Program-made: the position numbers and the translations under genes
Part shown: piece after piece, positions 9,851-22,313 of the stretch
How the letters are laid out: every line of letters begins with the position of its first letter
Numbering within the stretch: the stretch's first letter is position 1
Notes under the pieces: generated by a model
The model's input: only the letters and a program-made list of their open reading frames with translations
Told to the model about the DNA's origin: nothing
Database searches by the model: none
Assembly (NCBI GenBank): GCA_034769895.1
Contig: CM068367.1
Location: 688,479,548-688,543,547, forward strand
From: Magicicada septendecula
Taxonomy: Eukaryota > Arthropoda > Insecta > Hemiptera > Cicadidae
Direction of reading: 5' to 3'
Length of the DNA: 64,000 bases

Positions 9851-12538
9851 CTTGAATTGTACCACCTAAAAAAAAACTATTTTTCATGCGTTTCTTTAGA
9901 CTTAATGTCTGTAGATCTTCTATCCCCTGAGTCTCTGTTAGCCTGATTCCGAGAATTTCAAGGTACCTTTCTCAATTTCATTTTCTGCTGAATATTTATT
10001 TTGCCTGTGTTATATCTAGTTACCATGACGTGTGTTTTCTTTCTTCTCATCTTCATGTCGAATTCACGAAATCTTCTTTTGGTAGGTTACTTAACAAGAA
10101 GACTCGTGTAGATTACTCATACTTTCAGACAAAATAAAGATCCTCGATATGGCGATGTCGATCTCCGCCACATTTTAATTCATCTAACGTGTTGTTCTTA
10201 TTAGAAGATGTGTGTGCCCACACGTATTGCATACGTTTAGGCCCGTCCTATAGTAAATTTATTTATTAATTGGTAAATGTACCGTTTCATTTCCATATGA
10301 TATTTTTCTCTCATTTGGAATGACCTGTTGATAACTAATCCATTATATTTGTAGTAAATTTATATTTGTTACGTTTGATTTTTAAAATAATCCTGTGGAG
10401 TTTTTTAATTTTGTTATCCTACATTATGTTTATTATTATATTATATTAAATTATATAAATATTCATATTTCCGCATTATTTTCAGCAAAAATGTGTATTC
10501 TCTAAAATCTGAATACACAGAAATTGTTTTTCTCTCGTAGATAGGCCTATATGGTGAAAAATATTTATTATATGTACGCTGTAAAAGTTTTCTGTCTCTG
10601 AGGTACTGCTGTACTTCTTCATAACTCCTATGGAAAGAAGTATTTACAATAAAAAACCTTTACAGTTGTTTTCTGTTTCACCGGAAGTAAATAGGTTTAC
10701 ATTCTCTAGTATTCCGGCGCTTTCTCGACCACTTTGAAATCTAAGTTTACACTCAGAAAGAGCACGGTATGTTGTATAAATGCATTTCACTCAAATAAAT
10801 TACTTTATCGATCGATCTAGATAAAGCATTTTATCACTGCTTTTTATAGATTCCAGTGAAACGATATTTTGTAAATTCTGGATTCAGCCCTCCTGCTCTT
10901 CTGTAATTGTGGATGACCAGGCTTTTCACGTACAGTATTATACGGCTTAAAATTATCTTATTAACTGTCTAATACATCCCTCGTCATGTCGCTATTGAAT
11001 CCTGGTAGCAGAATCAACTATTTAACACCAAGAATAGCCTTTTATTGAATGGTATATAGCCTACCTTGCAGCATGGGTGTTAAAAACGCCCATTGGAGAT
11101 CAACGTTTATTGGATGAAGTGATATTTTATAAGCAAATATTGAAGGAGCGATAGTTTAGAAAAGCATGCGAAATTTGTAGAAGCTGATTCTTCATTTCAC
11201 CTCAGCACATATATCACGTACTGATGTATGTTTACCGGTTTAAATCGCAATGCGGAAATACAGGATTTATTTTAAAGTACCTATTTCTTTCATTAAATTT
11301 TATTATGTAAGCTGATATTTTCCAAATTATCGCCATATTTTTTGGCCATGACATTATTAGAATAATATTACGAACACGCATGTATAAACGGCCCTTATGT
11401 TACGTTCTGTGTATAAATGAGCCTCGTCCAAATGTTTCCAAAAATTTCCAATTATGCTTTCAGTATAATCTACTGTTACCGAGGCCACTTGTTTCCGCCG
11501 TCCTCACATGATTAAGTCACTACCAACCATCACAGTGCTGCTGAGTAGGTCGTCATTATTGAGTAGCCACTGTTTTTATTTACTCTTAATTGTTACAACA
11601 AAGTGCTCGGTGAAGAGATTGGTGCTACTTATCGTTGATAAGGTATCAATAATCTTGACCAGCCATATCTATCGCACTGATAGTTATTATAACTTCCGAG
11701 TTATAAATAATGGTATCGGTGAGATTAGAGTAGTGCTGAAGTGATTAGGTGCAAACGACAGTAAGCTAAATACTTTCTTGATAAACAGCCCATTACTACC
11801 GCTTTACTCACAAAAAATGCGACAGACAGAACAAACGTTAACCGTGGTACCGGTCTATTTTCCTACGTACGAATTAAACATTCTTTTTTCTAAATACTAC
11901 AAGATGTTAAAAACATTTAATTGGTAATAACAAAAATCTGAATCTTATCCAACGTATTTTATTTTTATGTAAACAGTTTGAATTGACAGGTTAATCTTTT
12001 TAATTAGGCTATAAAATTATAAGAACCGTAAACAATATTGGAAACAATTTGATAACCATTAGCATTTCCTGACTGCTAACTTAAGGAGGCACGGAGACTT
12101 CTTCGGGAAGAATTTCATACATTATTGATATCAGTACTCAGATTAATCAGAGAATGAGAATAGCAGGTTGAATAAATCAGGTCTCGCAGATATCCGTGGC
12201 TGCGTTCAAGTAACAGTTAAGACGGTTAAACTACCTTTTTCGTGGATTCTGTTTCTGCCTTCACACACACATACACACACACAACACTTGTATGATCGCA
12301 TGCATCGTGGTGTTAAAATGGTGGAACAAATTATTGAACAACAGAGAATTCGATACTCGACATTTTATTAGGCCTAACACTTACCTAAAACAAACACACC
12401 CATATTAATAGTAGTTCTAGTCATACAACTGTCCAGAACGTGCTACACACAGCCAAAAAACTCACAAAATTAAACAGTTCCAATAATTTGCTTTGCAAAC
12501 AACAATAAACACTTGAATTTTAATTAAGAATATTCACG
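9851..12538. other. Long AT-rich stretch, no gene seen
   Basis: No coding motif on either strand. A short CA-rich patch lies near 12261-12281, and TAGGCCTA occurs at 10542-10549 and 12369-12376. Confidence 0.6.
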
Positions 12539-12818
12539 AACAGAATTAACACTTTTGCACACCACTATAGAAAAATTATTCCGATTAGCGCTTTCAAGCG
12601 TTAATTACAAATATATAATTTATAATATATAAAAGATATATAATTTATAATATATATATAATATACTGTATTTGTCATATATTTTATTATATAATAATAT
12701 TTGTTATATTTTTTATAAATTACAATTGTTATTTCCGATCTGATGATGAGCTGTGAAGCTTGAAAGCGCTAATCGGAATAATTTTTCTATAGTGGTGTGC
12801 AACAGTGTTAATTCTGTT
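12539..12818. mobile_element. Small inverted-repeat element with hammerhead-like arm
   Basis: Arms at 12539-12599 and 12759-12818 are inverted copies over about 60 bp with few mismatches (shared core GAAAGCGCTAATCGGAATAA on the right, its complement on the left), separated by ~160 bp of almost pure A/T. The right arm continues inward into a full hammerhead-like fold, while the left arm retains only the 3' half of that motif. ACACTTGA occurs on both outer sides, but offset, so it is not a firm target duplication. Confidence 0.65.
12729..12781 (+). ncRNA. Hammerhead-like ribozyme, best-folded copy
   Basis: Stem I pairs 12729-12739 (TTATTTCCGAT) with 12772-12781 (ATCGGAATAA): ten base pairs with one bulged T. 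Core CTGATGA is 12740-12746. Stem II AGCT/AGCT (12749-12752 with 12757-12760), plus a G-T wobble, is capped by GTGA, a GNRA tetraloop. GAAA is 12762-12765. Stem III is the palindrome AGCGCT (12765-12770), followed by A12771, the expected cleavage base, placed so that the next base pairs with T12739. A palindromic stem III is known from dimer-acting hammerheads of Penelope-like elements and retrozymes. An extra T at 12747 is non-canonical. Confidence 0.5.
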
Positions 12819-13959
12819 AATAGACACTTGACGTTTTACTGATACCGCTCTATAATCAACTGTAATCATTCATTAATTATAGCGAGGAATTCTCACTGAA
12901 ATTTGTAGAATTCAACTAAGTCGCTGACTCACTGCTATTCACAGTCAACCAAAATCACCTGTGTGGCGATAATAGTAACGGAAGAGTTCTACAGTGTTCC
13001 ACGTCAATCGGGGAATACAAAGAATTTTCAAGCTTAGAAAAACTTTGCCAGCTCTAGAATATTACGTCATACTCACCGACACAACGAGTGCGTGACAAAC
13101 TTCACGTACGCTATGCATTATATTCATATATCACCCTATAACTACAGTCAGATACGATGCGAGTCGGCAGTACGTGAAACGTTTTAATTTTCCGTGGTTA
13201 GGCTACATTTTTAAAAATGTAGTCTAATTTAATTATTCGGTGTTACTGGAACGTTTTCTTCCATTAAAATCGTGAGCGCAACATATTTAATGCAAATTTC
13301 AAATACGGCAACGTTGTTGTTTCTCTTTCTAGAGTAATGATGCAGACGGCGCCGCGGTATCACCTGTCACACTATTAGTTTGTTAGTCTATTTTTTAGCT
13401 GTTCATTTGATAGACAAAGCAGTCCTACCATCTTGGCAATGCAAAGGGACGCGTGATATCAGAGTATCAGACTACTTTTATTACTGATCGTCAATTTATT
13501 AGGCTAAACAGAACTAAAGAGACGCCGTCGCGACAGCTAGTTATCGACTTAAGCAGTGTTTCGTTGTAGTAGTTGCTGATATCGCAATATTGTGTTGTCG
13601 TTTACTGGATATAGAGAAATCCTATTGGTTATGGCATACACATAACGACAGTCGTGAAACTAACTTACTTCTAATGATGGAAAGTTTTCTGATGATTAAT
13701 CCGAAGAAGAGGACAGTAAATCTTCAAGTGGGAGGAGACTGCAGTAGTGGAAACATAAATGGACAGATTAAAACGTATTACTTGTATTAGACGCCATTAA
13801 TACCATTTTTATTGGTGACTGTAGATTAAGTTGAAGTATTATATATTTCTGTACTGTAGTTGCACAGTTTAAGAAATATAATAAAGACACATTTTGTAAC
13901 TATATATTAAGTGGTCGTAAACAAACTGATAGATTTTTTTTAATAAAATGGCGACAGTT
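12819..13959. other. Non-coding stretch, no gene seen
   Basis: No supported coding sequence. A 66-residue open frame at 13590-13790 shows no known motif; it may be flanking or 5' sequence of the hAT relic that follows. Confidence 0.5.
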
Positions 13960-15400
13960 ACTAAATTCATTTCATCTGGTTCAAGTCGTGAGCACAAAAT
14001 GTTTTGTTATGAAAGGTCAAAGTGATTTAGGGCTCGATGAATTTTTTTTATCTACTCTGACTAACTTTCACGATATAAAGAAAATCAGTCGTAAAATGAG
14101 TAACGAGCAATCTTGTAACATCTCTCCAGACGTCTCTATATTTCCAAGTGCGAATAAAACCTATAGGCCTACTATAGGGAAAGATCCTGACCTGCCAACA
14201 ACGATCATGATGAGCGAATCAACTGCCCAGTGTTAAAAAAGCTTTCATCTCTTAACGATAATATCTACAAACAAACCTTCGATATTTCAGAAGCTTACAC
14301 GAACATTTGATAAATACGTTGAATGAAAATCCGTTGCTTTGCTTTACAGGTTGATCAAAGTACTAATATCCACAGCAATGCCCATTAAAGTCCATATACT
14401 TTTTATCTTTTTTACTGACGTCGACAAATGTCGTGAACGTTTGTTATTTTAGAAACCAATTCTAATTACCAAAACGGGTCAGAGTATTTTCGACACTCAT
14501 GCGGACTTGGAAAAATGAAAACTTTTTCGCACAAAAAAAAATAGTTTGACAAATTTACAGATGTGACCGTGGTATACAAGCATTGTAAGTAAAACACCTT
14601 TAGTCATATGTGTGATGCAGGTTATTATTGTTCAGACTTAAGTTGTTCAGACAAACCCATTGAAACTTTCACGAAAAATATTATTACAGAGCCTACTGCC
14701 TTGTTGTTTATAGTGAAGTTCAATGGGTGTCAATAAAATAGTTTGAAGTGAATACCTGAACTGTGCTGAGAATGATAGTTCCTTTTCATAAAGACGCAGA
14801 TTTAAAGCGTGTAATTCGTACCACTAATCTGTAGTTCTATACGAAACTTATAACGCCAGGTATAGTCTAAAACTAAAGTCCGGTTATACCATTTCAAGAA
14901 AGTGATGTATCTCTACTTATTTGTAACGAAAAGGTTTTCAAGGTTTCATTAAGTAAGCCTTTTGGCAAACAACTTAGAAGTGTATTCAAGTCTTCACTTG
15001 ACTTTAGGAAGATAATGTTAGAGGAGGAAAATGTTTTGTAATTTCAACCACATCCGAAGAATTAGATTACTCAGTACACGATCACGATGAAAAATCATGT
15101 CCAGAAATCTTCATACGAAATATCTGAAATGTCGAGCTTGATAAAAAATCCTCTCGAGAATCACACTGAACCAAATTTGTTGGCCATTTGTATCAAATTA
15201 AAGTTCATTAAAAAATCCTCAGTCTTTCGTATAGTCCAATATTCATAAGTAATTTTCCATATGAATCCTTATATTTCTTATATTAAGAATTAAGCTCTGA
15301 AAGTCATCATATCATTTGCTACGACTCGTACGAACCTAGGTTTTCAGCTTTATTGAGAGACTACAGTTTCCTACTCTCCGCTTGGAACTTTCTTTATAGG
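13960..15400 (+). pseudogene. Decayed hAT transposase (ZBED/SCAND3-like)
   Basis: Several ordered fragments match the long ZBED5/SCAND3-type hAT transposases. LKKLSSLNDNIYKQ (about 14235-14276) resembles the 'KKLPLSNDTVKRRI' segment. CFALQVDQSTNIHSNA (14335-14382) resembles 'FSLQLDESTDIS', which holds the first catalytic Asp. ITKTGQSIFDTHADLEK (about 14464-14514) resembles 'TKTGQDIFDVLDDYLEK'. LSSE plus SFATT and YEPRFSALLR (about 15295-15365) resemble the C-terminal 'LSSEALKIIPFATTYLCEAGFSALL'. The pieces lie in different frames with many stops, so the copy is old and dead. The first fragment lies within an 82-codon open frame from 13988. Terminal repeats were not found. This class was plain DNA transposon, cut-and-paste. 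Confidence 0.6.
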
Positions 15401-17240
15401 AATAAATCTATACAGCACATTGACGAGTATGGTTGATTTTATTGCCTTTCCCCTATAAATAAAAGTTCTTTAATTATCAATTTCTGTTCTTTTGTATCAG
15501 ATTTCTATCTTGAAATATCGTGCCCAAGATATTTTTTGCATTAACTTGCTCATTTCAACTATATATGCAGCATAGTCATGAGCTTGATCGTAATTAAATT
15601 TAATTATTCCTAACGAAATATGTTTTCAATTAAATATTTATTTTTGATTTTTCTTCCCAACACCGTAAAGTACTTCAGAGTCATATATCATTCTTTACTT
15701 TAGGATTATTATTATATACCCCAAAATATAGGCCTATATTCTTTACCGAGTTGGAAAATAAGGAGCAGAAGTAAGCAGTTTGAGAGTCCCAGTCCCAGTG
15801 ACGATGGTTTCTGATGAGAATCCGGAACAAAAGCAATTAAACGTTACATCAACAGACATTGAATTATTAGTGCTCTTGATAGGGAGTTATTCCGGAAGAG
15901 TCGTAATACTTATGTTTAGTACATTTATCTCAGATCGTTTATGTTTAGTGTACTGTAAGTTAATACTCCATCCGGACTTATTTTTCGATAGTCGATTGTG
16001 CTCACTCCGGTTTTAGCCTCCTGTTCCTGAACGCATGTTTAAGACTGTCTGAGAGGCCGGGAACATTAAGTTGTAGGGTTTAAGGACTACAGAATCATAC
16101 CGGCTAAAAAAAAGCGGAAAATTCGTGAACAACTGTCTGTATGACAAATCTAAAAGTGTGATCAATTTGTAAACTTAACGAGCACACGTAATTGTAGGCC
16201 TACTACCATGTATTCTTTTATTGCTGAAATTAACTTAGACAGCGTTTGGGTCATAAATAGGTCAACGAATTACCGTTCGAAACAAAGAGGAGTGTGTCGA
16301 AACAAAAGTTGAACATTTAAAAATTGAATTTCAAACAATCTTCAGGGTTGTTTACTATCCACTTTCTTCCAAATCATCGTTTCTAGGTCTCCAGTCATTC
16401 TCAAAGTGAGACTTTTGCCATATCGAGTAAGTGGGACTATTCCTATTTAGCATTACAGATTGGCGATGTTGAAGACAGAATAATCGCATTGTGAGCTCTG
16501 TACACATTACAACTAACGTAATATATCCTGACCCAACTATAACTATAAAACGACTGAATTAAACTTTTAAGTATCTTATATAAGATTAAGAGTAGCTCCT
16601 ACGATGGTGTGTGTAACTCTTGGTGTGAGCAGGAAATGATGACCTCTTGCACTGTTACGTGAGGGACTGACGAACTCGGCGCGCTGATCCGTGAACATTA
16701 ATTCCAAACTGTACAGTAACGACACAGCATCGATCAGGTGGTAACAGGTTTGTAATGTGTACCGAACATCTGTTCTTGAGATTACGAAAAATACAGCTGA
16801 AGCTTTTCGTGTATCCGAATCAGATGTAACAGCTCTTGGCTTTGGTCGCGTAGCCTACTCCTTATAAAACACAATCCTGAACTCAGATAGCTCAGTTGGT
16901 GTAAACTTACATAAAACGAACAAAAAACAAATGCAATTTGCAGTGTTTATTCAAAATGATGTTTATCTAATCCTTCGTTCAAAATAGCGGTTGAACTATA
17001 GGCCTACAACATGTATCAGCCTTTTAAAATTCAAACACAAGGGAACAGAAATATACACAATACCCGCTGTGTGAGTGTGTGTGTGTGGGGGGGGTGCGTA
17101 GGTGGAAAACCCTGCTAAAGCAGTCTCGGAGTAATATAGGTTCTGACCTTACAGGAGGGACACATCGTCAACAAAATGTGTTGTCTACCGTGGTGTTGTA
17201 AGATCCTCGGGTAAAGCAATCAATATGAGATTTCAGTAAA
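15401..17240. other. AT-rich stretch, no gene seen
   Basis: No coding motif. TAGGCCTA occurs at 15729, 16195 and 16999. A GT/G-rich patch lies at 17069-17096. Confidence 0.55.
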
Positions 17241-17386
17241 ATTATCTTCCGGGGTGTAGGGCCGTGGCGTTTCGACTGTAGCTGCGGCCGTCATCTTCAG
17301 TGTTTTCGTGTTTACCGTCCTAACTGCTTAAGGCAACTGCCGCAGCTGCAGTCGAAACGCCACGGCCCTACACCCCGGAAGATAAT
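17241..17386. mobile_element. Fold-back inverted repeat with hammerhead-like motif
   Basis: Arms 17241-17287 and 17340-17386 are inverted copies over 47 bp with one mismatch and a 52-base spacer. On the minus strand, CTGAAGA (17300-17294) is followed by T, a GAC...GTC stem and GAAA (17273-17270). This is the same CTGANGA-T-stem-GAAA layout as the elements at 7.0 and 12.7 kb, but the base expected to close stem III is absent, so it is a relaxed version. The arms are GC-rich in AT-rich surroundings. Confidence 0.6.
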
Positions 17387-18171
17387 TGATTCCAGCCGTG
17401 AGAAGTTTGAATGCTATGATCAATCTATGCTGTTGGGGCGACTGTATACGGAGAGAGGTATTTCACCATCCATACCGTAAGCAACTCTAGAAAATGTGAT
17501 TCCAAAAATCAAAGGAGCAGCCTTCGAAGTTGAGGACTGTGCGATAGACTAACTCACCAGGCTCGTACAAAAGTAAGTAACTACAGAAATTCAATGGAGC
17601 ACAGATCTGTACAGTTGGTACAGATCGACAAAACTGGAGCAGACAGCTACATTCTGTTACGATGAAGAATGGAAGACGAGCTTGTAAGAGCACAGACCTG
17701 TTAACAGCCAATAACGTTTTCTAGGTGGAAGGATCTAAAACTATCACCAGTCATCAGACATTACAAGTCGTTAACTAATGACTAATTAAAACTAGTCATA
17801 TAATGTTCAATTAATTATATGGTTTATAACGTTCTTTCCTTATTGAGTTACACGTTTATGAACGTACAGTAAATGTTGACGTTTATGCAACTATGTGGCT
17901 AACTCCGCGTGTTATACAACGCCTGTTACTGCTGATTCAGAACTACCGTACGGTTCAGTTACTATGAATCATGCTGATATACTGCTTTAAATTACGAAAC
18001 ACCACAGGAAAGCTGTTCAATATTAATATCAACACGTTGACTTGGACACGGTCAGCTGATAAATTAGAGAAATATAATGCATGTGAGACGATTTTGAATT
18101 ATCGTAGTTTGTCAATATTCCACATTTCAGGGTGATATAATTTCCTGACATGGTAAGGCTCCACGACTCCT
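17387..18171. other. Left flank of LTR element, no gene seen
   Basis: A 74-residue minus-strand frame (17487-17711) has no recognisable motif. Confidence 0.5.
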
Positions 18172-20388
18172 TGTAACGAGCAGAAAATTTAAAAAAAATT
18201 TCAAATTTTCACCTCGGCAGAGTACGTTCACACGAGGCAAGTGTCAACGACTTATGGTGGAGCAATAAATAAGGAGTAATGAGAAGGTGTCAGTGAAGCG
18301 TTGCTGACTTGACAATAGAAACACATTAAGTTCAATCCAACTATAGAATTTGGTGGCGTTAGATGACAGGGAAAGTTTCGTCCAGAATTATTGCTCTCCG
18401 CAGCTGTAACAAAGTAAGTAAGGACATTCACACCCGTACCGAGAATTGTAGCAGATGTTGACCATGTTACGTCAGTAGACGATAAACGACAAAAACGAGT
18501 GAGACTCCATACTACAATGAAACGGATGCGCTGCACCTTAAGAAACAATACTAGAAGATAGGCTGACAAAGACTACAGTCATGTTACGGAGCTGGAGGTA
18601 TCGTCTAATTGACAGACAAGAATTTACGAAGGGAAAGTTGGGGTGACTTCAACGACCAGCAGATGTTCGAAATTAGTAATAGCCAGAAAAAAGGGGTTAG
18701 AGCATAGAACAATACGCCAGGGAGACTGTAAGTACAGATAATGGGAATCTATAGAAACGCAGAGTTTACTCAGACAATAGGCTGATAGACAAGTGTTTAA
18801 TAGCCGTAGTTTCTTCGAAGCGGGTCAACGATCGTCAGGGCAGAAATCAGGGAGACCTAAGGACCTATCAGAGGCCTTCAGCCAGCGAGAAATTTGATGG
18901 TGAGGGGGTGTTTCCATAGCAACTGAAACGAAGAACCTATCGGAAGAACTATGACGTAGAATCTTGACATGGTAGGGCAGTATTTTCCAAGAAAATCAAA
19001 AAACTGACCAATCTCGAAATGAAGTAGGCGTGAAGCGCGCCAGAGACAAAATTTTGAGTAGGGACGAATTAATAAAAACTATCTGCCCAAGACAGAGGAA
19101 GTCAGTGATACTCAATTTTTAGACAGTCTACACTCAATTTTGAAACAGTTATACTAAAGCTTTACAGTCAGAATTTTCAGACAGTTTACATCCAAGATAT
19201 CAAGTAGTTTAACTTCAAGTGCGAGAGACGGTATATCATAAACTTTCAATTGTTTACTCAAATCATTCGGAGTTAGTAATTATTCAAAGTTCAGAAGAGT
19301 ACATTAAACGGCGGAATGCTAACTCGAGTTCGGAAGTTAGATCGGTAACAAGTAACTTAAAAGACTTAATAATACATTCATATCGCGGTAGTGATACTTT
19401 ACCGGTGTGCGCAGTAACGGACTTAGTGAAAATTACACCAAGTGAGCAATCAGACCGTTACACTAACAGGCAGCTAACGATATACAAGATCACTTAACGA
19501 TATACAAATTATTTGAACTTAATATTGTGTATCAACAACATAATGAACACGAAACATTAAACAAACTAATAAATTATATGAACGTTTAATGAAGCAGCGA
19601 CAAATGAAACTAGACATGTATATTGACATTAAAACGAACTCACAGCATACACAGTAAGATGAAACATTGATTGAACACTGAACTCTAATTATTCACATAT
19701 GCAAACACCTACGCGAGTGATCCGAAGAATAAGTATTAAGTGATAGTGATAAAGCAGCTTACGACGGAATGTGTCAACGAGCCATTTTCATCACCAGAAC
19801 GAGACTTCGTCAACAACTAATGGATATTCAATAACCAAGTAACCATTACTATTAATTATTTCTAATTAATAACTTCTACTGACCTGGTTTCTTTCAAAGA
19901 ATTCACACCTGAGAAAATTATTAAGAAAAGTAATGAATAAATCTGAATAAAGTAGTTAATGAACGTATAAACAAAAGCTTATTTGGGATTTAATGAACGC
20001 ATTAAATAAGTAGAATATTGAATTGTAATATTATTTGATTTATATATGTATGTATGTTTTCTTTGTTTTCAGCATATATTGAGACATGTATTTGTTATTA
20101 TAAAATATGTATGTATTTCAGGTACAGCGACGTAACCTATGTACTATTATAATATGTTACGAATGATAATTAAACTAGTCTTTTAGTTGATCAGAAATAT
20201 GCGTTCATTATTACCAATGCAACCCAAATATTAACCTAAAGTTTGAAGGGATACAAATAGATTTTAAGAGTTTCTTGTGTTCAATTAAATAAATGAATCA
20301 ATGACTACCATCTATTAAATGATATCACGTAGGTGTTGATGAGCATAGATAGTCAGAGTCATCAATAAGATTCAAGTATACACATACA
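18172..20388 (+). repeat. 5' LTR
   Basis: 2,217 bp, TGTA...TACA. It carries AATAAA hexamers near its 3' part (about 19930-19960). Short open frames on either strand recur in the other LTR only because the LTRs are copies. Confidence 0.85.
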
Positions 20389-20547
20389 TGTAAGAGATCG
20401 TTAAATTTTGTATTTAGGAGCGAACACGATAACAATATTAATTACCACAAGTGTGATTTTACATTTACTACACATTTGCATAAATTGACATTTATAATTT
20501 ACCACTAATCAAATATGCAAATAAAATTTATAAATTACATTTATAAA

Positions 20548-20643
20548 TGGCGTCCAGCTTAAGGGCTAGATACATTTGAGAAATTATTAAATTTACATAT
20601 ATAATAATTAACCCATTTAATTACATTTTATAAATGGCGCCCA
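20548..20643 (+). promoter_or_regulatory. Primer-binding-site-like motifs
   Basis: TGGCGTCCA (20548-20556) and TGGCGCCCA (20635-20643) each follow ATTTATAAA or TTTTATAAA, within two imperfect ~85-bp repeats. TGG-CGCCC is a common tRNA-primer site start in LTR elements, but these sit ~160 and ~247 bases beyond the edge of LTR identity instead of next to it. Confidence 0.4.
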
Positions 20644-20780
20644 TCCGCACGGCATGATACGTATTAACAAAGATTGTTAACACGTACAGCTTAGGTAAAG
20701 AACAGGCAGTAGAAGTAGTAGAGAAAGTAGTGTCATAGAAGTAGAAGTAAGATAAGTGTTATTAGTGTAAGTCAGTTTGA

Positions 20781-22313
20781 ATGATTACGCGTAGTAGGGC
20801 AAAAATGGCGAGCAATTCAGACAGTGTAGAATTTGACATTAATAACCAATTAGGCGCAGTAAATACAGAGGACAATACTACACCTAGTGAACCAAGTAAT
20901 GTGGTAGAGAGTCCAGAAGATAGGGCGCGAGGACGGACATTAAAACTAGATAATGGAAGTCTACAAATTTTGATGGATTTCATCCGTCAACAGTACGAAG
21001 AACGTAATAGAAGACAAGAGGAGAGTTTTAGAAGAATCAATGAGAATTTAGATAAACAATTAGAAAAACATAACAAATCAATTTGTGAGAAATTAGATAA
21101 CTATACAAAAGAAATTACGCAACATAGGAAGGAACAGTTCACGCTGTTACGCACAGAGATACGTGGATACACGAATGCCTTGAAAGCGGACAGTAGCGAA
21201 GCCCAGAAGAAGCAAGAAGAAGTAGTGAATGAGAATTACGAAGATATGAAGAAAGTACAAGATACTGATAACACTGTCGATCTTACAGATGTATCAGATA
21301 TCAAGAAATTATCAACTGTGGGATCTAATGCGAATGTCATTAGCAAACCAAGGAAGAAGTGGATTAAGAAGAGAAATGACTTTGTTTCTCGGTATCTGGC
21401 GGTATCGGAGGATGATCCAGACATGGATAGGGATTATAAAAATCTATTACTACTACCAAGTAGAAGGCATAAAAAGCACAAATTAATTAACACGGGAAGA
21501 GGTACTGCATCAGTGAATCCTATGATGAAGTATCCAGCCTGTAAAATAAGCATGGATCGGCGAAGTAGTCGAGCTGCATCAATAAGAAGCATGAAGGGAA
21601 AGTTTAAAGTTGAAACGAATACCACATGTTATAAAGCTGAAAACCAGTTCACGCAAGCCATGGATGACGTAAAGCGGAAGGACATACGAGATCCGTATGC
21701 ATATTCATCATGGACAAGGAACGTTATGAGGAAAAGGAGAGGAAAGAATTTCAACAAACTACTTAAAAATGTTGTAAGGAATCGTGATAGTACTGAGAGG
21801 AGAGTACGAGCACTCGAGGTAAGATTTCTTAGAAACTTAAGAAATAAAACTTTGTTATCTAAGTATGCGAGGGGTGAACTAATTGTCGAACAACAGTGTT
21901 GTACGCAGGCCTGGAAACGACGACATAAGCAGACCGGTGCGTGTTTACTTAGAGAAAGTTATTGGAGAAAACGGCAAAAACTACCCAGCGTGTACCTAAA
22001 CAATAGCGAGACAGCTATGAGGAGTGGCATTAGGAGAGGCAAGATGTTTAGCGTGTATATACCCAAGAGGGGTCGACTCAAAGAAGGGTGCGACACATTT
22101 CTCACTCACTCAAACGGAAAGAGACAGAGAAGGGTCGTAAATCTTCAAAGTGTAAGTACGACACATCGTACCAGCGTAACGGGAACGACCGACCGGATAT
22201 TAGGAAAACATGTGACGCAAACCCCTAGGTCAAATACCTTACTGTTTACAAACAAAACCACGTGCGTTAGTGACAGCACAATATTGATGGGACATACAAA
22301 TATGTCATCATAA
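20781..22313 (+). CDS. Gag-position ORF of LTR element, 510 residues, novel
   Basis: The only long internal ORF. It opens MITRSRAKMASNSDS, like the TRSRAK starts of some retrotransposon Gags. Residues ~55-160 are charged and heptad-like (QQYEERNRRQEESFRRIN, then LDKQLEKHNK), predicting a long coiled coil. About residues 165-185 are acidic (DTDNTVDLTDVSD). From ~190 to the end it is strongly basic, with clusters such as PRKKWIKKR, SRRHKKHK and MRKRRGK, suggesting nucleic-acid binding. No zinc knuckle (CX2CX4HX4C), protease or polymerase motif is seen. It may be a Gag-like packaging protein; beyond that no function is assigned. An inner ATG at residue 9 is an alternative start. Confidence 0.6.
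   Translation: MITRSRAKMASNSDSVEFDINNQLGAVNTEDNTTPSEPSNVVESPEDRARGRTLKLDNGSLQILMDFIRQQYEERNRRQEESFRRINENLDKQLEKHNKSICEKLDNYTKEITQHRKEQFTLLRTEIRGYTNALKADSSEAQKKQEEVVNENYEDMKKVQDTDNTVDLTDVSDIKKLSTVGSNANVISKPRKKWIKKRNDFVSRYLAVSEDDPDMDRDYKNLLLLPSRRHKKHKLINTGRGTASVNPMMKYPACKISMDRRSSRAASIRSMKGKFKVETNTTCYKAENQFTQAMDDVKRKDIRDPYAYSSWTRNVMRKRRGKNFNKLLKNVVRNRDSTERRVRALEVRFLRNLRNKTLLSKYARGELIVEQQCCTQAWKRRHKQTGACLLRESYWRKRQKLPSVYLNNSETAMRSGIRRGKMFSVYIPKRGRLKEGCDTFLTHSNGKRQRRVVNLQSVSTTHRTSVTGTTDRILGKHVTQTPRSNTLLFTNKTTCVSDSTILMGHTNMSS

Noticed and set aside
18252-18569. 105-codon minus-strand open frame, repeated at 23692-24009
   Set aside because: The two copies are identical because they lie in the two LTRs; no codon evidence or family motif supports a gene.
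19219-19497. 92-codon plus-strand frame in the 5' LTR, extended in the 3' LTR (24625-24981)
   Set aside because: Differs only through a short indel between LTR copies; composition is low-complexity and no motif is seen.
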